DNA of 64,000 bases from positions 2,046,001-2,110,000 of the forward strand of contig NZ_CP047187.1 of assembly GCF_030408615.1 (NCBI RefSeq). The letters run 5' to 3'. The position numbers and the translations under genes were made by a program. Within the stretch, counting starts at the first letter, position 1; each line of letters starts with the position of its first letter. The notes below the pieces were generated by a model, which made no database searches, was not told where the DNA came from, and saw only the letters and a list, made by a program, of their open reading frames with translations. This DNA is from Corynebacterium bovis DSM 20582 = CIP 54.80. Its GTDB lineage: Bacteria > Actinomycetota > Actinomycetes > Mycobacteriales > Mycobacteriaceae. This document shows positions 44,594 through 52,876 of the stretch, one piece after another.

Positions 44594-46134
44594 CCCCCCT
44601 GCTCTCCGTCCGGAACCTCGACATCGCCTTCGGGTCCCGGCCCACCGTCTCCGACGTGTCCTTCGACGTCCACCCGGGCGAGACCGTCGCCGTCGTCGGC
44701 GAGTCCGGTTCCGGGAAGTCGACGACGGCCATGTCCCTGCTCGGGCTGCTCCCCGGCCGCGGCCACGTCACGGGCGGGACGATCACCCTCGACGGGCAGG
44801 ACGTCACGCACCTGTCGCCGGCGCGGTGGACGGCGCTGCGCGGGTCCGTCGTCGGCCTCGTGCCGCAGGACCCGATGTCGAACTTCAACCCGGTGTGGAC
44901 GATCGGCCGGCAGGTGGGCGAGGCGCTCCGCGCGAACGGGCTGCCCGTGTCGCGCGTGCCGGAGCTGCTCGAGGAGGCGGGGCTGCCGGACGCGCGGCGA
45001 CGCATGTCGCAGTACCCCCACCAGTTCTCCGGCGGGATGCGGCAGCGCGCGCTCATCGCGGCGGGGCTCGCGGCCCGGCCGAAGCTGCTCATCGCCGACG
45101 AGCCGACGTCCGCCCTGGATGTCACGGTGCAGCGGCAGATCCTCGACCACCTGGCCGACCTCACCGCGCAGCTCGGCACGGCCGTGCTGCTCATCACGCA
45201 CGATCTGGGTCTCGCCGCCGAGCGGGCGGAGCGGATCGTCGTCATGAGCCGGGACCGGGTCGTGGAGACGGGGCCGGCGTTGGAGGTGCTGCGCAACCCG
45301 CAGCACGAGTACACCCGGCGGCTCGTCGCCGCCGCCCCGTCGGTGCGGGCGACGAGCCCGGCCCGGCCGGAGACCCCGCCGGTCGTCGAGGTGGAGAACC
45401 TCACGAAGACCTTCGGCGGGTTCACGGCCGCGAAGGACGTGTCGTTCCAGCTGCGGCGGGGGCAGACGCTCGCGCTCGTCGGGGAGTCCGGGTCCGGGAA
45501 GTCGACGGTGGCGCAGATGGTGCTGGGGCTGCTGCCGCCGACGTCGGGCCGGGTGCTCGTCGACGGTGCGGACGTCACGCGGCTGCGGCGGAAGGAGGAG
45601 CTGGCGTTCCGGCGGCGGGTGCAGCCGGTGTTCCAGAACCCGTACGGGTCGATCGACCCGATGTACTCCGTGTTCAGCACGATCGTCGAGCCGTTGCGCA
45701 TCCACCGCGTGGGGTCGCGCGCGGAGCGGGAGGCCCGGGTGCGGGAGCTGCTCGACATGGTGGCGCTGCCGCAGGAGATGATGCACCGCTTCCCCGGCGA
45801 GCTCTCCGGGGGGCAGCGGCAACGCGTCGCCATCGCCCGGGCCCTCGCCCTCGACCCGGAGGTGCTCATCCTCGACGAGGCCGTGAGCGCCCTCGACGTC
45901 CTCGTCCAGGCGCAGATCCTCGACCTGCTCGCCGACCTCCAGGCGAGGATGGGGCTGACCTACCTGTTCATCACCCACGACCTCGCCGTCGTCAAGCAGA
46001 TCGCGGACGAGACGCTCGTCATGCGCCGCGGCGAGATCGTCGAGCGCGGCCTCACCGACGAGCTCTTCGCCGACCCGCAGGACGACTACACCCGCCGGCT
46101 GCTCGACTCCGTCCCCGGCGCGACGCTGCTGTAG
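44590..46134 (+). CDS. Peptide ABC transporter, two ATPase domains fused
   Basis: A 514-residue protein containing two complete ABC domains, corresponding to DppD and DppF joined. The first has Walker A GESGSGKST (about 37-45), signature FSGGMRQRA and LLIADEPTSALDV. The second has GESGSGKST (about 297-305), LSGGQRQRVA and LILDEAVSALDV, where Pro of the usual DEP is Ala. It overlaps the OppC-like gene by four bases (ATGA) and completes the transporter, one protein providing both nucleotide sites. Confidence 0.93.
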   Translation: MTPLLSVRNLDIAFGSRPTVSDVSFDVHPGETVAVVGESGSGKSTTAMSLLGLLPGRGHVTGGTITLDGQDVTHLSPARWTALRGSVVGLVPQDPMSNFNPVWTIGRQVGEALRANGLPVSRVPELLEEAGLPDARRRMSQYPHQFSGGMRQRALIAAGLAARPKLLIADEPTSALDVTVQRQILDHLADLTAQLGTAVLLITHDLGLAAERAERIVVMSRDRVVETGPALEVLRNPQHEYTRRLVAAAPSVRATSPARPETPPVVEVENLTKTFGGFTAAKDVSFQLRRGQTLALVGESGSGKSTVAQMVLGLLPPTSGRVLVDGADVTRLRRKEELAFRRRVQPVFQNPYGSIDPMYSVFSTIVEPLRIHRVGSRAEREARVRELLDMVALPQEMMHRFPGELSGGQRQRVAIARALALDPEVLILDEAVSALDVLVQAQILDLLADLQARMGLTYLFITHDLAVVKQIADETLVMRRGEIVERGLTDELFADPQDDYTRRLLDSVPGATLL

Positions 46135-46140
46135 CGGCGA

Positions 46141-46176
46141 TAGAGGATGTCGCCGGGCTAGAGGATGTCGCCGGGC
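46141..46176. repeat. 18-base tandem duplication across the purB stop codon
   Basis: The unit tagaggatgtcgccgggc occurs twice head to tail (46141-46158 and 46159-46176). The purB stop codon (46158-46160, complement of cta) sits at the junction, so one copy encodes the last residues of PurB and the other is a non-coding echo. Confidence 0.85.
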
Positions 46177-47723
46177 GTGTACGCGGCGGCGTCCGGGTGC
46201 TGCGCGACGATGTCCGCGATGCGCGCGAGGACCGTGTCCACCTGGGACCCGGCGGCGCCGATGAACGCGGCCCGGTCGGCGAGGGCGGCGGTGAGGTCGT
46301 CCTCGGTGAGCGGCAGGCGGTCGTCGGCGGCGAGGCGCTGGACGAGGTCCTGGTCCCCGCCGTTCTCCCGCATGTTGAGGGCGACGGCGACCGCGTTCTC
46401 CTTGATGACCTCGTGGGCGGTCTCGCGGCCGACGCCCGCGCGGACGGCGGCCATGAGGATGCGCGTCGTCGCGAGGAAGGGCAGGTAGCGCTCCAGTTCG
46501 CGGTCGATCATCGCGGGGAAGGCCCCGAACTCGTCGAGGACGGTGAGGAACGTCTCGCACATGCCGTCGTAGGTGAAGAACGCGTCCGGCAGGGCGACGC
46601 GGCGGACGACGGAGCAGAACACGTCCCCCTCGTTCCACTGGGCGCCGGAGAGGTCGGCGGCCATCGCCATGTACCCGCGGAGGAGGATCTGCATCCCGCC
46701 GACGCGCTCGCACGACCGGGCGTTCATCTTGTGGGGCATCGCCGACGAACCGACCTGCCCCTCCTTGAAGCCCTCCGTCACCGTCTCGTTGCCCGCCATG
46801 AGCCGGACCGTCATCGACAGCGAGGACATCGCCGCGCCGAGCTGCACCAGCGCGGACAGCGCGTCGAAGTCGAGCGACCGGGGGTACACCTGGCCGACGG
46901 ACGTGAACACCCGGCTGAACCCGAGGTTGTCGGCGATGCGCTGCTCGAGCTCGGCGAGCTTCGACTCGTCCCCGCCCATGAGGTCCAGCATGTCCTGGCT
47001 GGTGCCCATCGGCCCCTTGATGCCGCGCAGCGGGTAGCGGTCCAGCAGGTTCCCGACGCGTTCCAGCGCCACCATCAGTTCGTCCGCGGCGGAGGCGAAG
47101 CGCTTGCCGAGCGTCGTGGCCTGCGCGGCGACGTTGTGCGACCGGCCCGCCATGACGAGGTCACGGTACTGCTCCGCCCGCCGACCGAGCCGGGCGAGCA
47201 CGGCGACCGACTTGTCCCGGGCGATGACGAGCGACCGGTGGATCTGGAGCTGCTCGACGTTCTCCGTGAGGTCGCGGCTCGTCATCCCCTTGTGGATGTG
47301 CTCGTGTCCGGCGAGGGCGTTGAACTCCTCGATCCGGGCCTTGACGTCGTGGCGCGTCACCCGCTCGCGCGCGGCGATCGAGTCGAGGTCCACGGTGTCG
47401 ACGACCGCCTCGTACGCCGCGATGGCGTCGGCGGGGATGTCCACGCCGAGGTCCCGCTGCGCGCGCATCACGGAGATCCACAGGCGGCGCTCCATGATGA
47501 TCTTGTCCTCGGGACTCCACACGGCGGTGAGTTCCGGCGAGGCGTAGCGCGTGGCGAGGACGTCGGCGATGGCCCGCTTCCGGGGTCGGCCGGCGTTCGC
47601 AGTGGTCTCGGCGTTCGCAGTGGTCTCGGCGTTCGCTGTGGTCTCGGCGTTCGGTGTGTTCGCGGCGTTCGCAGTGTTCTCGGGCATCTCTGACTTCTCG
47701 GTGTTCTCAGGCACGGTGGTCAT
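46158..47723 (-). CDS. purB: Adenylosuccinate lyase
   Basis: PurB cleaves SAICAR and adenylosuccinate, releasing fumarate, in the eighth and last steps towards AMP; 521 residues. The catalytic core starts near residue 47 (RAIADVLATRYASPELTAVWS). The fumarase-superfamily signature GSSAMPHKMN and the GRSHNVAAQATTLGKR and MTSRDLTENVEQ segments are present. Ahead of the core is an unusual hydrophilic extension of five hexapeptide repeats (Ala/Thr/Asn/Glu) encoded by an 18-base minisatellite (47593-47682). The ATG at 47721-47723 lies four bases after the glycosylase stop, so the two are co-transcribed. Confidence 0.95.
   Translation of the reverse strand: MTTVPENTEKSEMPENTANAANTPNAETTANAETTANAETTANAGRPRKRAIADVLATRYASPELTAVWSPEDKIIMERRLWISVMRAQRDLGVDIPADAIAAYEAVVDTVDLDSIAARERVTRHDVKARIEEFNALAGHEHIHKGMTSRDLTENVEQLQIHRSLVIARDKSVAVLARLGRRAEQYRDLVMAGRSHNVAAQATTLGKRFASAADELMVALERVGNLLDRYPLRGIKGPMGTSQDMLDLMGGDESKLAELEQRIADNLGFSRVFTSVGQVYPRSLDFDALSALVQLGAAMSSLSMTVRLMAGNETVTEGFKEGQVGSSAMPHKMNARSCERVGGMQILLRGYMAMAADLSGAQWNEGDVFCSVVRRVALPDAFFTYDGMCETFLTVLDEFGAFPAMIDRELERYLPFLATTRILMAAVRAGVGRETAHEVIKENAVAVALNMRENGGDQDLVQRLAADDRLPLTEDDLTAALADRAAFIGAAGSQVDTVLARIADIVAQHPDAAAYTPGDIL
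47593..47682 (-). repeat. Intragenic 18-base minisatellite in purB
   Basis: Five consecutive 18-base units (gcgttcgcagtggtctcg and variants; the first two are identical, the third has one change). They encode five copies of a hexapeptide of the form (E/A)(T/N)T(A/P)NA near the PurB N-terminus. The frame is preserved whatever the copy number. Confidence 0.9.
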
Positions 47724-47727
47724 TCTC

Positions 47728-48537
47728 TCACAGGGGTGGTTGGCAGGTCGGGCACCAGAACAGCGTGCGACCTTCGAGGTCACGCGCGCGGACGGGCGTC
47801 CCGCAGACGAGGCACGGCAGTCCCTCCCGGCGGTAGACGTAGACCTCCCCGCCGTGGTCGTCCCGGCGCGGCGGGCGCCCCATCGCCTCCGGGGTGTGCT
47901 CGGGGCGCACGGTGTCGATCCGCCCGGCCTCGACGCCGTACCCCATGAGCTCGACGAGGTCCTCCCAGATGGCGTCCACCTGCCCGGGCGTGAGCGCCGA
48001 CGCGGGCGTCGCCGGGTCGATCCCCTGCCGGAACAGGACCTCTGCCCGGTAGATGTTGCCGACGCCCGCGTAGAACGACTGGTCCATGAGCACCGACGCG
48101 ACACTCCTCCGCGTCCGTGCGAGCCGCTCGCGCAGCCTCTGCGGCGCAGCCCCGTCCCCGGCACGCAGCGGGTCCGCCCCGAGCGCCGCGACCGCCCGCT
48201 CCCGGTCCGCCTCCGTGACGAGCCGGCACCACTGCGGTCCCCGCAGGTCCGCGGCCGTCTCCCCGTCGCTGAGACGGAGCCGCACCTGTCCCGTCGGCGG
48301 GTCGGCCGGCCCGAACCGGAACGTCCCGATGAGCCCGAGGTGGATGTGCACCGCGAGATCGCCGAACCCGATGAAGAGGTGCTTCCCCCACGCTTCCGCC
48401 CCCTCGAGCACGCGCCCGTCGAGAACCGCGGCCTCCTCCGCGAACCGCCCCTGCGGCGACGACACCTGCACCTCCACTCCCCCGAACCTCTCCGTGAGAT
48501 CCCGGGCGAGCCTGTGGATGACGTGACCTTCTGGCAT
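47728..48537 (-). CDS. Fpg/Nei-family DNA glycosylase
   Basis: A 269-residue base-excision repair enzyme. The mature N-terminus Pro2-Glu3 (MPEGHVIHRLARD) provides the Schiff-base nucleophile and general acid. An H2TH domain follows (SVASVLMDQSFYAGVGNIYRAEVLFRQGI). The C-terminus has a four-Cys zinc finger (CLVCG…FWCPTCQ). MPEGHxxH is typical of the Nei (endonuclease VIII) branch rather than Fpg. TACACT (48544-48549, minus strand) ends six bases before the ATG, so the transcript is probably leaderless and continues into purB. Confidence 0.93.
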   Translation of the reverse strand: MPEGHVIHRLARDLTERFGGVEVQVSSPQGRFAEEAAVLDGRVLEGAEAWGKHLFIGFGDLAVHIHLGLIGTFRFGPADPPTGQVRLRLSDGETAADLRGPQWCRLVTEADRERAVAALGADPLRAGDGAAPQRLRERLARTRRSVASVLMDQSFYAGVGNIYRAEVLFRQGIDPATPASALTPGQVDAIWEDLVELMGYGVEAGRIDTVRPEHTPEAMGRPPRRDDHGGEVYVYRREGLPCLVCGTPVRARDLEGRTLFWCPTCQPPL

Positions 48538-48672
48538 GGCGACAGTGTAACCGGGCGGCCGGACACCGCCTGCCGCCACCGCTGCCACCGCTACACCGGA
48601 CCGTCCCCGTCACCGACCCCGTCACCGACACCGTCCCCGACCCCCGTCTGTTCGTCGTATTCGTTCGTGTGT

Positions 48673-48701
48673 TTGACAGGGTAGCAGGGGTGCTGTAGGG
48701 T
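48673..48701 (+). promoter_or_regulatory. Strong promoter candidate for the DUF222/HNH gene
   Basis: A perfect TTGACA (48673-48678), a 17-base spacer and TAGGGT (48696-48701). This is the closest match to a consensus vegetative promoter in the window. Start expected near 48708. Confidence 0.7.
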
Positions 48702-48794
48702 TGCAAGTGTTGTTGGGCGGGGTGAGTGACACTCGCAGGATGAGCGCAGGCCACACGCATGATCGGGTCCACACGGAACCGGGTCCGGCCCTGC

Positions 48795-48985
48795 GGCCAG
48801 GCACACATCCGGTTCACGGCGGACGAGGGGTCAGCCAGGGACAGGGAAACACCGGGCCAGGACGGACGGAGATCCAGCTCAGGGCCGGCGGGAATGCCGA
48901 CCAAGGTCGAAACACCAACGGACCAGGACGGACGCACATCCAGTTCCGGACAGACCGGATCCCAGGTCAGGGGCCCGGACACCAC
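48795..48985 (+). repeat. Three imperfect 60–65-base repeats in the leader
   Basis: Units beginning ggccagg or ggaccagg (48795, 48855, 48920) share the pattern CAGGaCgGaC…(A/G)ATCC(A/G)G(T/C)TC and end in aaacacc or gacacca. They lie within the untranslated leader of the HNH gene. Confidence 0.6.
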
Positions 48986-49050
48986 CGGAACAGAGTCAGT
49001 CACACCACAGCAACCGCGCACCAGGGGACACGCACGACAGGAGGGGACGG

Positions 49051-50358
49051 GTGCAGACGCAACACACAACGCCACCGGGCGCAACGGGGACGACGCCACC
49101 GGACACACAGGACTCCACGGGTCGGGCGCCACACGACGGAACGGGGACGCCACCTCAAGGCGGAACGGGCCCGACGCCCCCGCGGAACGCGCCGGACCCC
49201 ACCGGCCGGACGCCACGCGATGTGATCGAACACACGGTCGTCCGTCGGTGGCGCCCCGAGGTGGATGACGACGACCGCGCGCGGTGCGCCGTGGAGATCA
49301 ACCGGTCGACGGTCACCCTCGCCCGGTTGTGCACGCCGGAGGAGGACGACGACGTCGAGCGGCACGTCGCGAGGATCGCCGCCACAGTCGGCGTGACGCG
49401 GGGCAAGGCCATGACCCTCGCGGACATCGGGGTGATGATGCGGCGGATGCCTCGCGTGGCGGCGCTGCTCGAGCGGGGGTTCCTCGGCTTCGAGCACATG
49501 CGGACCCTCGCGACGGACACCGTGGCGCTCGCCGCCCACGCCGTCCGCGCCGTCGAGCAGGACATGGTCGCGCTGCTCACGCCACGCCGGGACCGGCAGG
49601 CCGTGCCGACGCCGCAGTGGCTGCACCGGCGGCTCACGCAGATCGTCGACCTGCACGACCCGCCCGCCGCTCCGAAGGAGACCCCGCCGCCCGAGCGCTG
49701 GGTGAAGATCGACGAGAGCTGCCGCGACGCGACATTCCTCGACATCTGCCTGCCCGACGACGAGGGCCGCGAGTTCACCACGGTGCTCCGGGCCGTCGCG
49801 CGGACGATGAGCTGCCCGCTCGGCGAGGCGCTGATGCACATGTGCCGTCAGACCGCGAAGGTCGAGGTGACGCTGAACGTCTACCGGTCCGCCGACGGCG
49901 GCCCGGTGTCCTTCGCCGACGGACGTCTCTCCGCCGCCGGCGGCGAGGCGCTGATGCGGCGGCTGACGTCGGTGCGCCTCATCGGCCCCGGCTCCGCCGC
50001 CGGGTACCGGCCCACCCCCGCGATGACGGCCTTCCTCGAGGGGCGCGACGGCACGTGCCGCTTCCCCTCGTGCACCGTCCCCGCCACCCGGTGCGAGAAG
50101 GACCACATCCGCCGCTGGAACCACGCGGACCCGGCCGCCGGCGGGCCGACGGACACGGCGAACATGCACTGCCTGTGCCACCGCCACCACGAGCTCAAGA
50201 CGATGGGCCTCTGGGACGTCACCGCCGCGGCCGACGGCACGGAGGTGTGGTCGAGCATCGACGACGGCCACGTCGTCGTCACCGTGCCGACCGGCCCCCT
50301 CGCCGACCGGCGGGTCACGTACGCGGAGCGGGCCGAACGGCGCAGGAGGGTGGCCTAG
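49051..50358 (+). CDS. DUF222 / HNH endonuclease-domain protein
   Basis: A 435-residue protein of a family abundant in actinobacteria. Residues 1-55 are a Thr/Pro/Gly-rich low-complexity region, followed by a DUF222 domain (about 60-300) and a C-terminal HNH nuclease domain. The latter has CRFPSC then [18 protein letters not shown] and [13 protein letters not shown] (about 345-390), with both zinc-type cysteine pairs and the catalytic His present. The function of these proteins is unknown; they are multi-copy in many genomes and may be selfish elements. GTG 49051 follows AGGAGGGG. Its stop overlaps the purD stop in CTAG. Confidence 0.9.
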   Translation: MQTQHTTPPGATGTTPPDTQDSTGRAPHDGTGTPPQGGTGPTPPRNAPDPTGRTPRDVIEHTVVRRWRPEVDDDDRARCAVEINRSTVTLARLCTPEEDDDVERHVARIAATVGVTRGKAMTLADIGVMMRRMPRVAALLERGFLGFEHMRTLATDTVALAAHAVRAVEQDMVALLTPRRDRQAVPTPQWLHRRLTQIVDLHDPPAAPKETPPPERWVKIDESCRDATFLDICLPDDEGREFTTVLRAVARTMSCPLGEALMHMCRQTAKVEVTLNVYRSADGGPVSFADGRLSAAGGEALMRRLTSVRLIGPGSAAGYRPTPAMTAFLEGRDGTCRFPSCTVPATRCEKDHIRRWNHADPAAGGPTDTANMHCLCHRHHELKTMGLWDVTAAADGTEVWSSIDDGHVVVTVPTGPLADRRVTYAERAERRRRVA

Positions 50359-51593
50359 ACGTGAATCCGCCCCTCCACCGCGCCCGCGGCGATGTCCCGC
50401 CGGAAGTGACCGCCGGGCAGCGTCACCGAGTCCATGACCCCGTAGGCCCGCTCGCGCGCCTCCTCCAGGGTCGCCCCGGTGCCGATGACGTTGAGCACCC
50501 GGCCCCCCGAGGCGACGAGGCGGTCACCGTCGGCGGCGACACCCGCGGCGAGGACGCCGTCGTGCTCCCGACCCGGGCCACCCCCGGAGACCACGCCGCC
50601 GGTCACCGTCGACGCCGGGTACCCCTCCGCGGCGAGGACGACCGTGAGCGCGTACCCGTCCTCCCACTCGAGCGGGGGGAGCTCGGCGAGCCGGCCGGAC
50701 GCGACCGCGTCGAGGACCCCGCCGAGGGGCGTGCGCAGCAGGGCCAGCACCGCCTGCGTCTCCGGGTCACCGAACCGGCAGTTGAACTCGACGACCGACG
50801 GCCCCTCCGCACCCCACGCCAGCCCGGCGTAGAGCAGGCCGGAGAACGGGCAGCCGTCCTCGACCATCTGGCGGGCGACGGGGGCGACGACCTCGTCGAC
50901 GATCCGCTGCACGCCGTCCTCCGGCAGCCACGGCAGCGGGGTGTACGCACCCATGCCGCCGGTGTTCGGACCCGTGTCACCCTCCCCGACGCGCTTGTGG
51001 TCCTGGGCGGGCAGGAGCGGCACGACCGTCCCGCCGTCGACGAGGCAGAACAGGGACACCTCCGGGCCGTCGAGGAAACTCTCCAGCAGCACCGGGTTGC
51101 CGGCCGCGTGGACGGCGGCGACGTGCGCCTCCGCCTCCACCCGGTCCGTGGTGACGACCACGCCCTTACCGCCGGCCAGGCCGTCGTCCTTGACGACCCA
51201 CGTCGGGCCGAACCGGTCGAGCGGGGCGTCCTCACCCGGCAGGACCTGCTCGGCGCGGGCGGTCCGCACCCCGGCGCGCGCCATGACGTCCTTCGCGAAC
51301 GCCTTGGACCCCTCGATCCGGGCCGCCGCGGCGGACGGGCCGAACACCCGCACACCCGCCTCCCGCAGGTCGTCGGCGAGACCGTCGACGAGCGGCACCT
51401 CAGGGCCGACGACGACGAGGTCCACGCCGAGGTCACGGGCGAGCGCCACCGGGTCGCCGTCGTGGACGGTCGCAACCGCGGTCATCCCGGGGTTCCCCGG
51501 GCTGACGTGGACCTCCGTGACGGAGGGGTCCTCGGAGAGGTGGTGGCAGAGGGCATGCTCGCGGGCTCCGGAGCCGATCACTAGTACACGCAT
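50355..51593 (-). CDS. purD: Phosphoribosylamine–glycine ligase
   Basis: GAR synthetase, the second purine step; 412 residues with an ATP-grasp fold. Motifs are [26 protein letters not shown], the ATP loop [16 protein letters not shown], the metal-binding [14 protein letters not shown] and the C-terminal RAYGVMDSV. The start is the ATG at 51591-51593. TAGAAT (51602-51607, minus strand) ends eight bases before it. The longer start at 51617 would lie beyond that promoter. It is divergent from the HIT-family gene. Confidence 0.96.
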   Translation of the reverse strand: MRVLVIGSGAREHALCHHLSEDPSVTEVHVSPGNPGMTAVATVHDGDPVALARDLGVDLVVVGPEVPLVDGLADDLREAGVRVFGPSAAAARIEGSKAFAKDVMARAGVRTARAEQVLPGEDAPLDRFGPTWVVKDDGLAGGKGVVVTTDRVEAEAHVAAVHAAGNPVLLESFLDGPEVSLFCLVDGGTVVPLLPAQDHKRVGEGDTGPNTGGMGAYTPLPWLPEDGVQRIVDEVVAPVARQMVEDGCPFSGLLYAGLAWGAEGPSVVEFNCRFGDPETQAVLALLRTPLGGVLDAVASGRLAELPPLEWEDGYALTVVLAAEGYPASTVTGGVVSGGGPGREHDGVLAAGVAADGDRLVASGGRVLNVIGTGATLEEARERAYGVMDSVTLPGGHFRRDIAAGAVEGRIHV

Positions 51594-51601
51594 GGGGGCT
51601 G

Positions 51602-51617
51602 ATTCTAGCGGTACCAT
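51602..51617. promoter_or_regulatory. Minimal bidirectional promoter purD / HIT gene
   Basis: TAGAAT on the minus strand (51602-51607) and TACCAT on the plus strand (51612-51617) are only four bases apart and point outwards. Each ends eight bases before a start codon. The whole region between the two start codons is 32 bases, so the two RNA polymerase sites must overlap. Confidence 0.65.
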
Positions 51618-51625
51618 CGGGACCC

Positions 51626-52024
51626 ATGGCTAGCGTATTCAGCATGATCATCGCCGGAGAGCTCCCGGGACGGTTCGTGTACCGCGACGACAGCGTCGTC
51701 GCGTTCCTCACCATCGAGCCCGTCGCCTACGGTCACACCCTCGTCGTCCCCGTCGAGGAGGTCGACCGGTGGACGGACCTCGACCCCGCCCTGTGGGCGC
51801 ACCTCAACGAGGTCGCCCAGCGGGTCGGGGCGGCGGTCGTCGAGGAGTTCGACGCGCCCCGCGCCGGGTACCTCATCGCCGGCTTCGAGGTCCCGCACAC
51901 CCACATCCACGTCTTCCCCGCGGCGGACATGTCCGGCTACGACCTCAGCGCCGCGATGTCCGACCCGGATCCCGCGCGGATGGACGACGCCGCCGACCGC
52001 CTCCGCCGCGCCCTGGCACAGTGA
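51626..52024 (+). CDS. HIT-family nucleotide hydrolase/transferase
   Basis: A 132-residue histidine-triad protein with HTHIHVFPA (about residues 91-99) supplying the catalytic His. Such enzymes hydrolyse nucleoside phosphoramidates or dinucleoside polyphosphates. The physiological substrate is unknown. The ATG follows TACCAT by eight bases and is probably leaderless. Its stop codon overlaps the GTG of the lipase-like gene (GTGA). Confidence 0.93.
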   Translation: MASVFSMIIAGELPGRFVYRDDSVVAFLTIEPVAYGHTLVVPVEEVDRWTDLDPALWAHLNEVAQRVGAAVVEEFDAPRAGYLIAGFEVPHTHIHVFPAADMSGYDLSAAMSDPDPARMDDAADRLRRALAQ

Positions 52025-52869
52025 CCGACAGCACGTGGGTGGGCCGGATCTCGGCGTTCCTCGGCGACTTCCCGTCGCGGGTGCCGCAGCTCCGAGGCGC
52101 GATCCCCGACCCGCCGCTCGGCGCCCGCACGGTCTCCCCCGGCTACGCGGACGACCTGTGGCAGGCCCGGCCGACCCTCGACCGGCCGTACCCGGTGGTG
52201 CTCATCCACGGCACGATCTCGTCGAAGAACGTGTGGCAGAACCTCGTCGCCCGGCTGCGCGACGACGGGTTCGTCGTGTTCTGCCCGGACTACGGCGTCC
52301 ACGGCACGCAGGACATCCCCACGTCCGCGCAGGACCTCGGCGCGTACATCGAACAGGTGCTCTCCGCGACGGGGGCGGACCAGGTGGACATCGTGGGCCA
52401 CTCGCAGGGCGGGCTGCTCGCCCGCTACTGGATCAACGAACTCGAGGGCGAGGACCACGTCCACCACCTCATCACCCTCGGCTCCCCCCACCACGGGACG
52501 ACGCTCATGGGCATGCTCGGCGGGATGCTGACCTCCGAGACGTCCCAGCGCGTCGCCCAGGCCACGATCCGCCGGATCTTCGGCCCCGCGGGGATGCAGC
52601 AGGTCATCGGCTCGCCGATCATCGAGACGATGGCCGCCAGCGAGGACACCCGGCCGGACATCCTCTACACGTGCTTCGCCACCCGCAACGACACGACCGT
52701 CGTCCCGCACGAGTCGGCGTTCCTCTCGGAGGAGGAGGAGGACGCCGTCGTGACGAACCTCTTCCTCCAGGACCTCGGCCTCACCCGCGTCCGCCACGAC
52801 GAACTGCCCGCCCACCCGCAGGTCCAGGAGGTCGTGCACTCCGCCCTCCTCCAGGGCATCCCCGACTAG
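52021..52869 (+). CDS. Alpha/beta-hydrolase (lipase-like)
   Basis: A 282-residue hydrolase of the bacterial triacylglycerol lipase type. The oxyanion segment VVLIHGTISSKNVW and the nucleophile elbow GHSQGGLLARYW (about residues 126-137) are followed by ITLGSPHHGT. The acid and His of the triad are less certain (RNDTTV and HPQVQEVVHS regions). No signal peptide or transmembrane segment is visible, so it may act inside the cell. The GTG at 52021 overlaps the HIT gene by four bases, indicating an operon. Confidence 0.85.
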   Translation: MTDSTWVGRISAFLGDFPSRVPQLRGAIPDPPLGARTVSPGYADDLWQARPTLDRPYPVVLIHGTISSKNVWQNLVARLRDDGFVVFCPDYGVHGTQDIPTSAQDLGAYIEQVLSATGADQVDIVGHSQGGLLARYWINELEGEDHVHHLITLGSPHHGTTLMGMLGGMLTSETSQRVAQATIRRIFGPAGMQQVIGSPIIETMAASEDTRPDILYTCFATRNDTTVVPHESAFLSEEEEDAVVTNLFLQDLGLTRVRHDELPAHPQVQEVVHSALLQGIPD

Positions 52870-52876
52870 CCCCCGA

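Larger units (their letters stand above)
48538..49050 (+). other. Long leader region upstream of the DUF222/HNH gene
   Basis: 513 bases without a convincing gene. It contains short GTCACCGAC repeats (48608-48645), a near-consensus promoter (48673-48701) reading towards the HNH gene, and imperfect 60-65-base repeats (about 48795-48985). Open frames here are Gly/Arg/Thr-rich repeat translations without family resemblance, so I treat the region as a roughly 340-base 5' untranslated leader. Confidence 0.6.

Noticed and set aside
47593..47682. CRISPR-like array
   Set aside because: The units are directly adjacent with no spacers and are in frame inside purB, so it is a coding minisatellite.
48701..49268. 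Plus-strand ORFs in the leader of the DUF222/HNH gene
   Set aside because: Their Gly/Arg/Thr-rich translations come from degenerate DNA repeats and lack any recognisable domain. The HNH frame itself starts at 49051 with a good ribosome-binding site.
49051..50358. DUF222/HNH gene as an intron-encoded homing endonuclease or insertion sequence
   Set aside because: No intron, intein or inverted-repeat boundaries are visible, and the neighbouring purD is intact. It is kept as a free-standing HNH protein.
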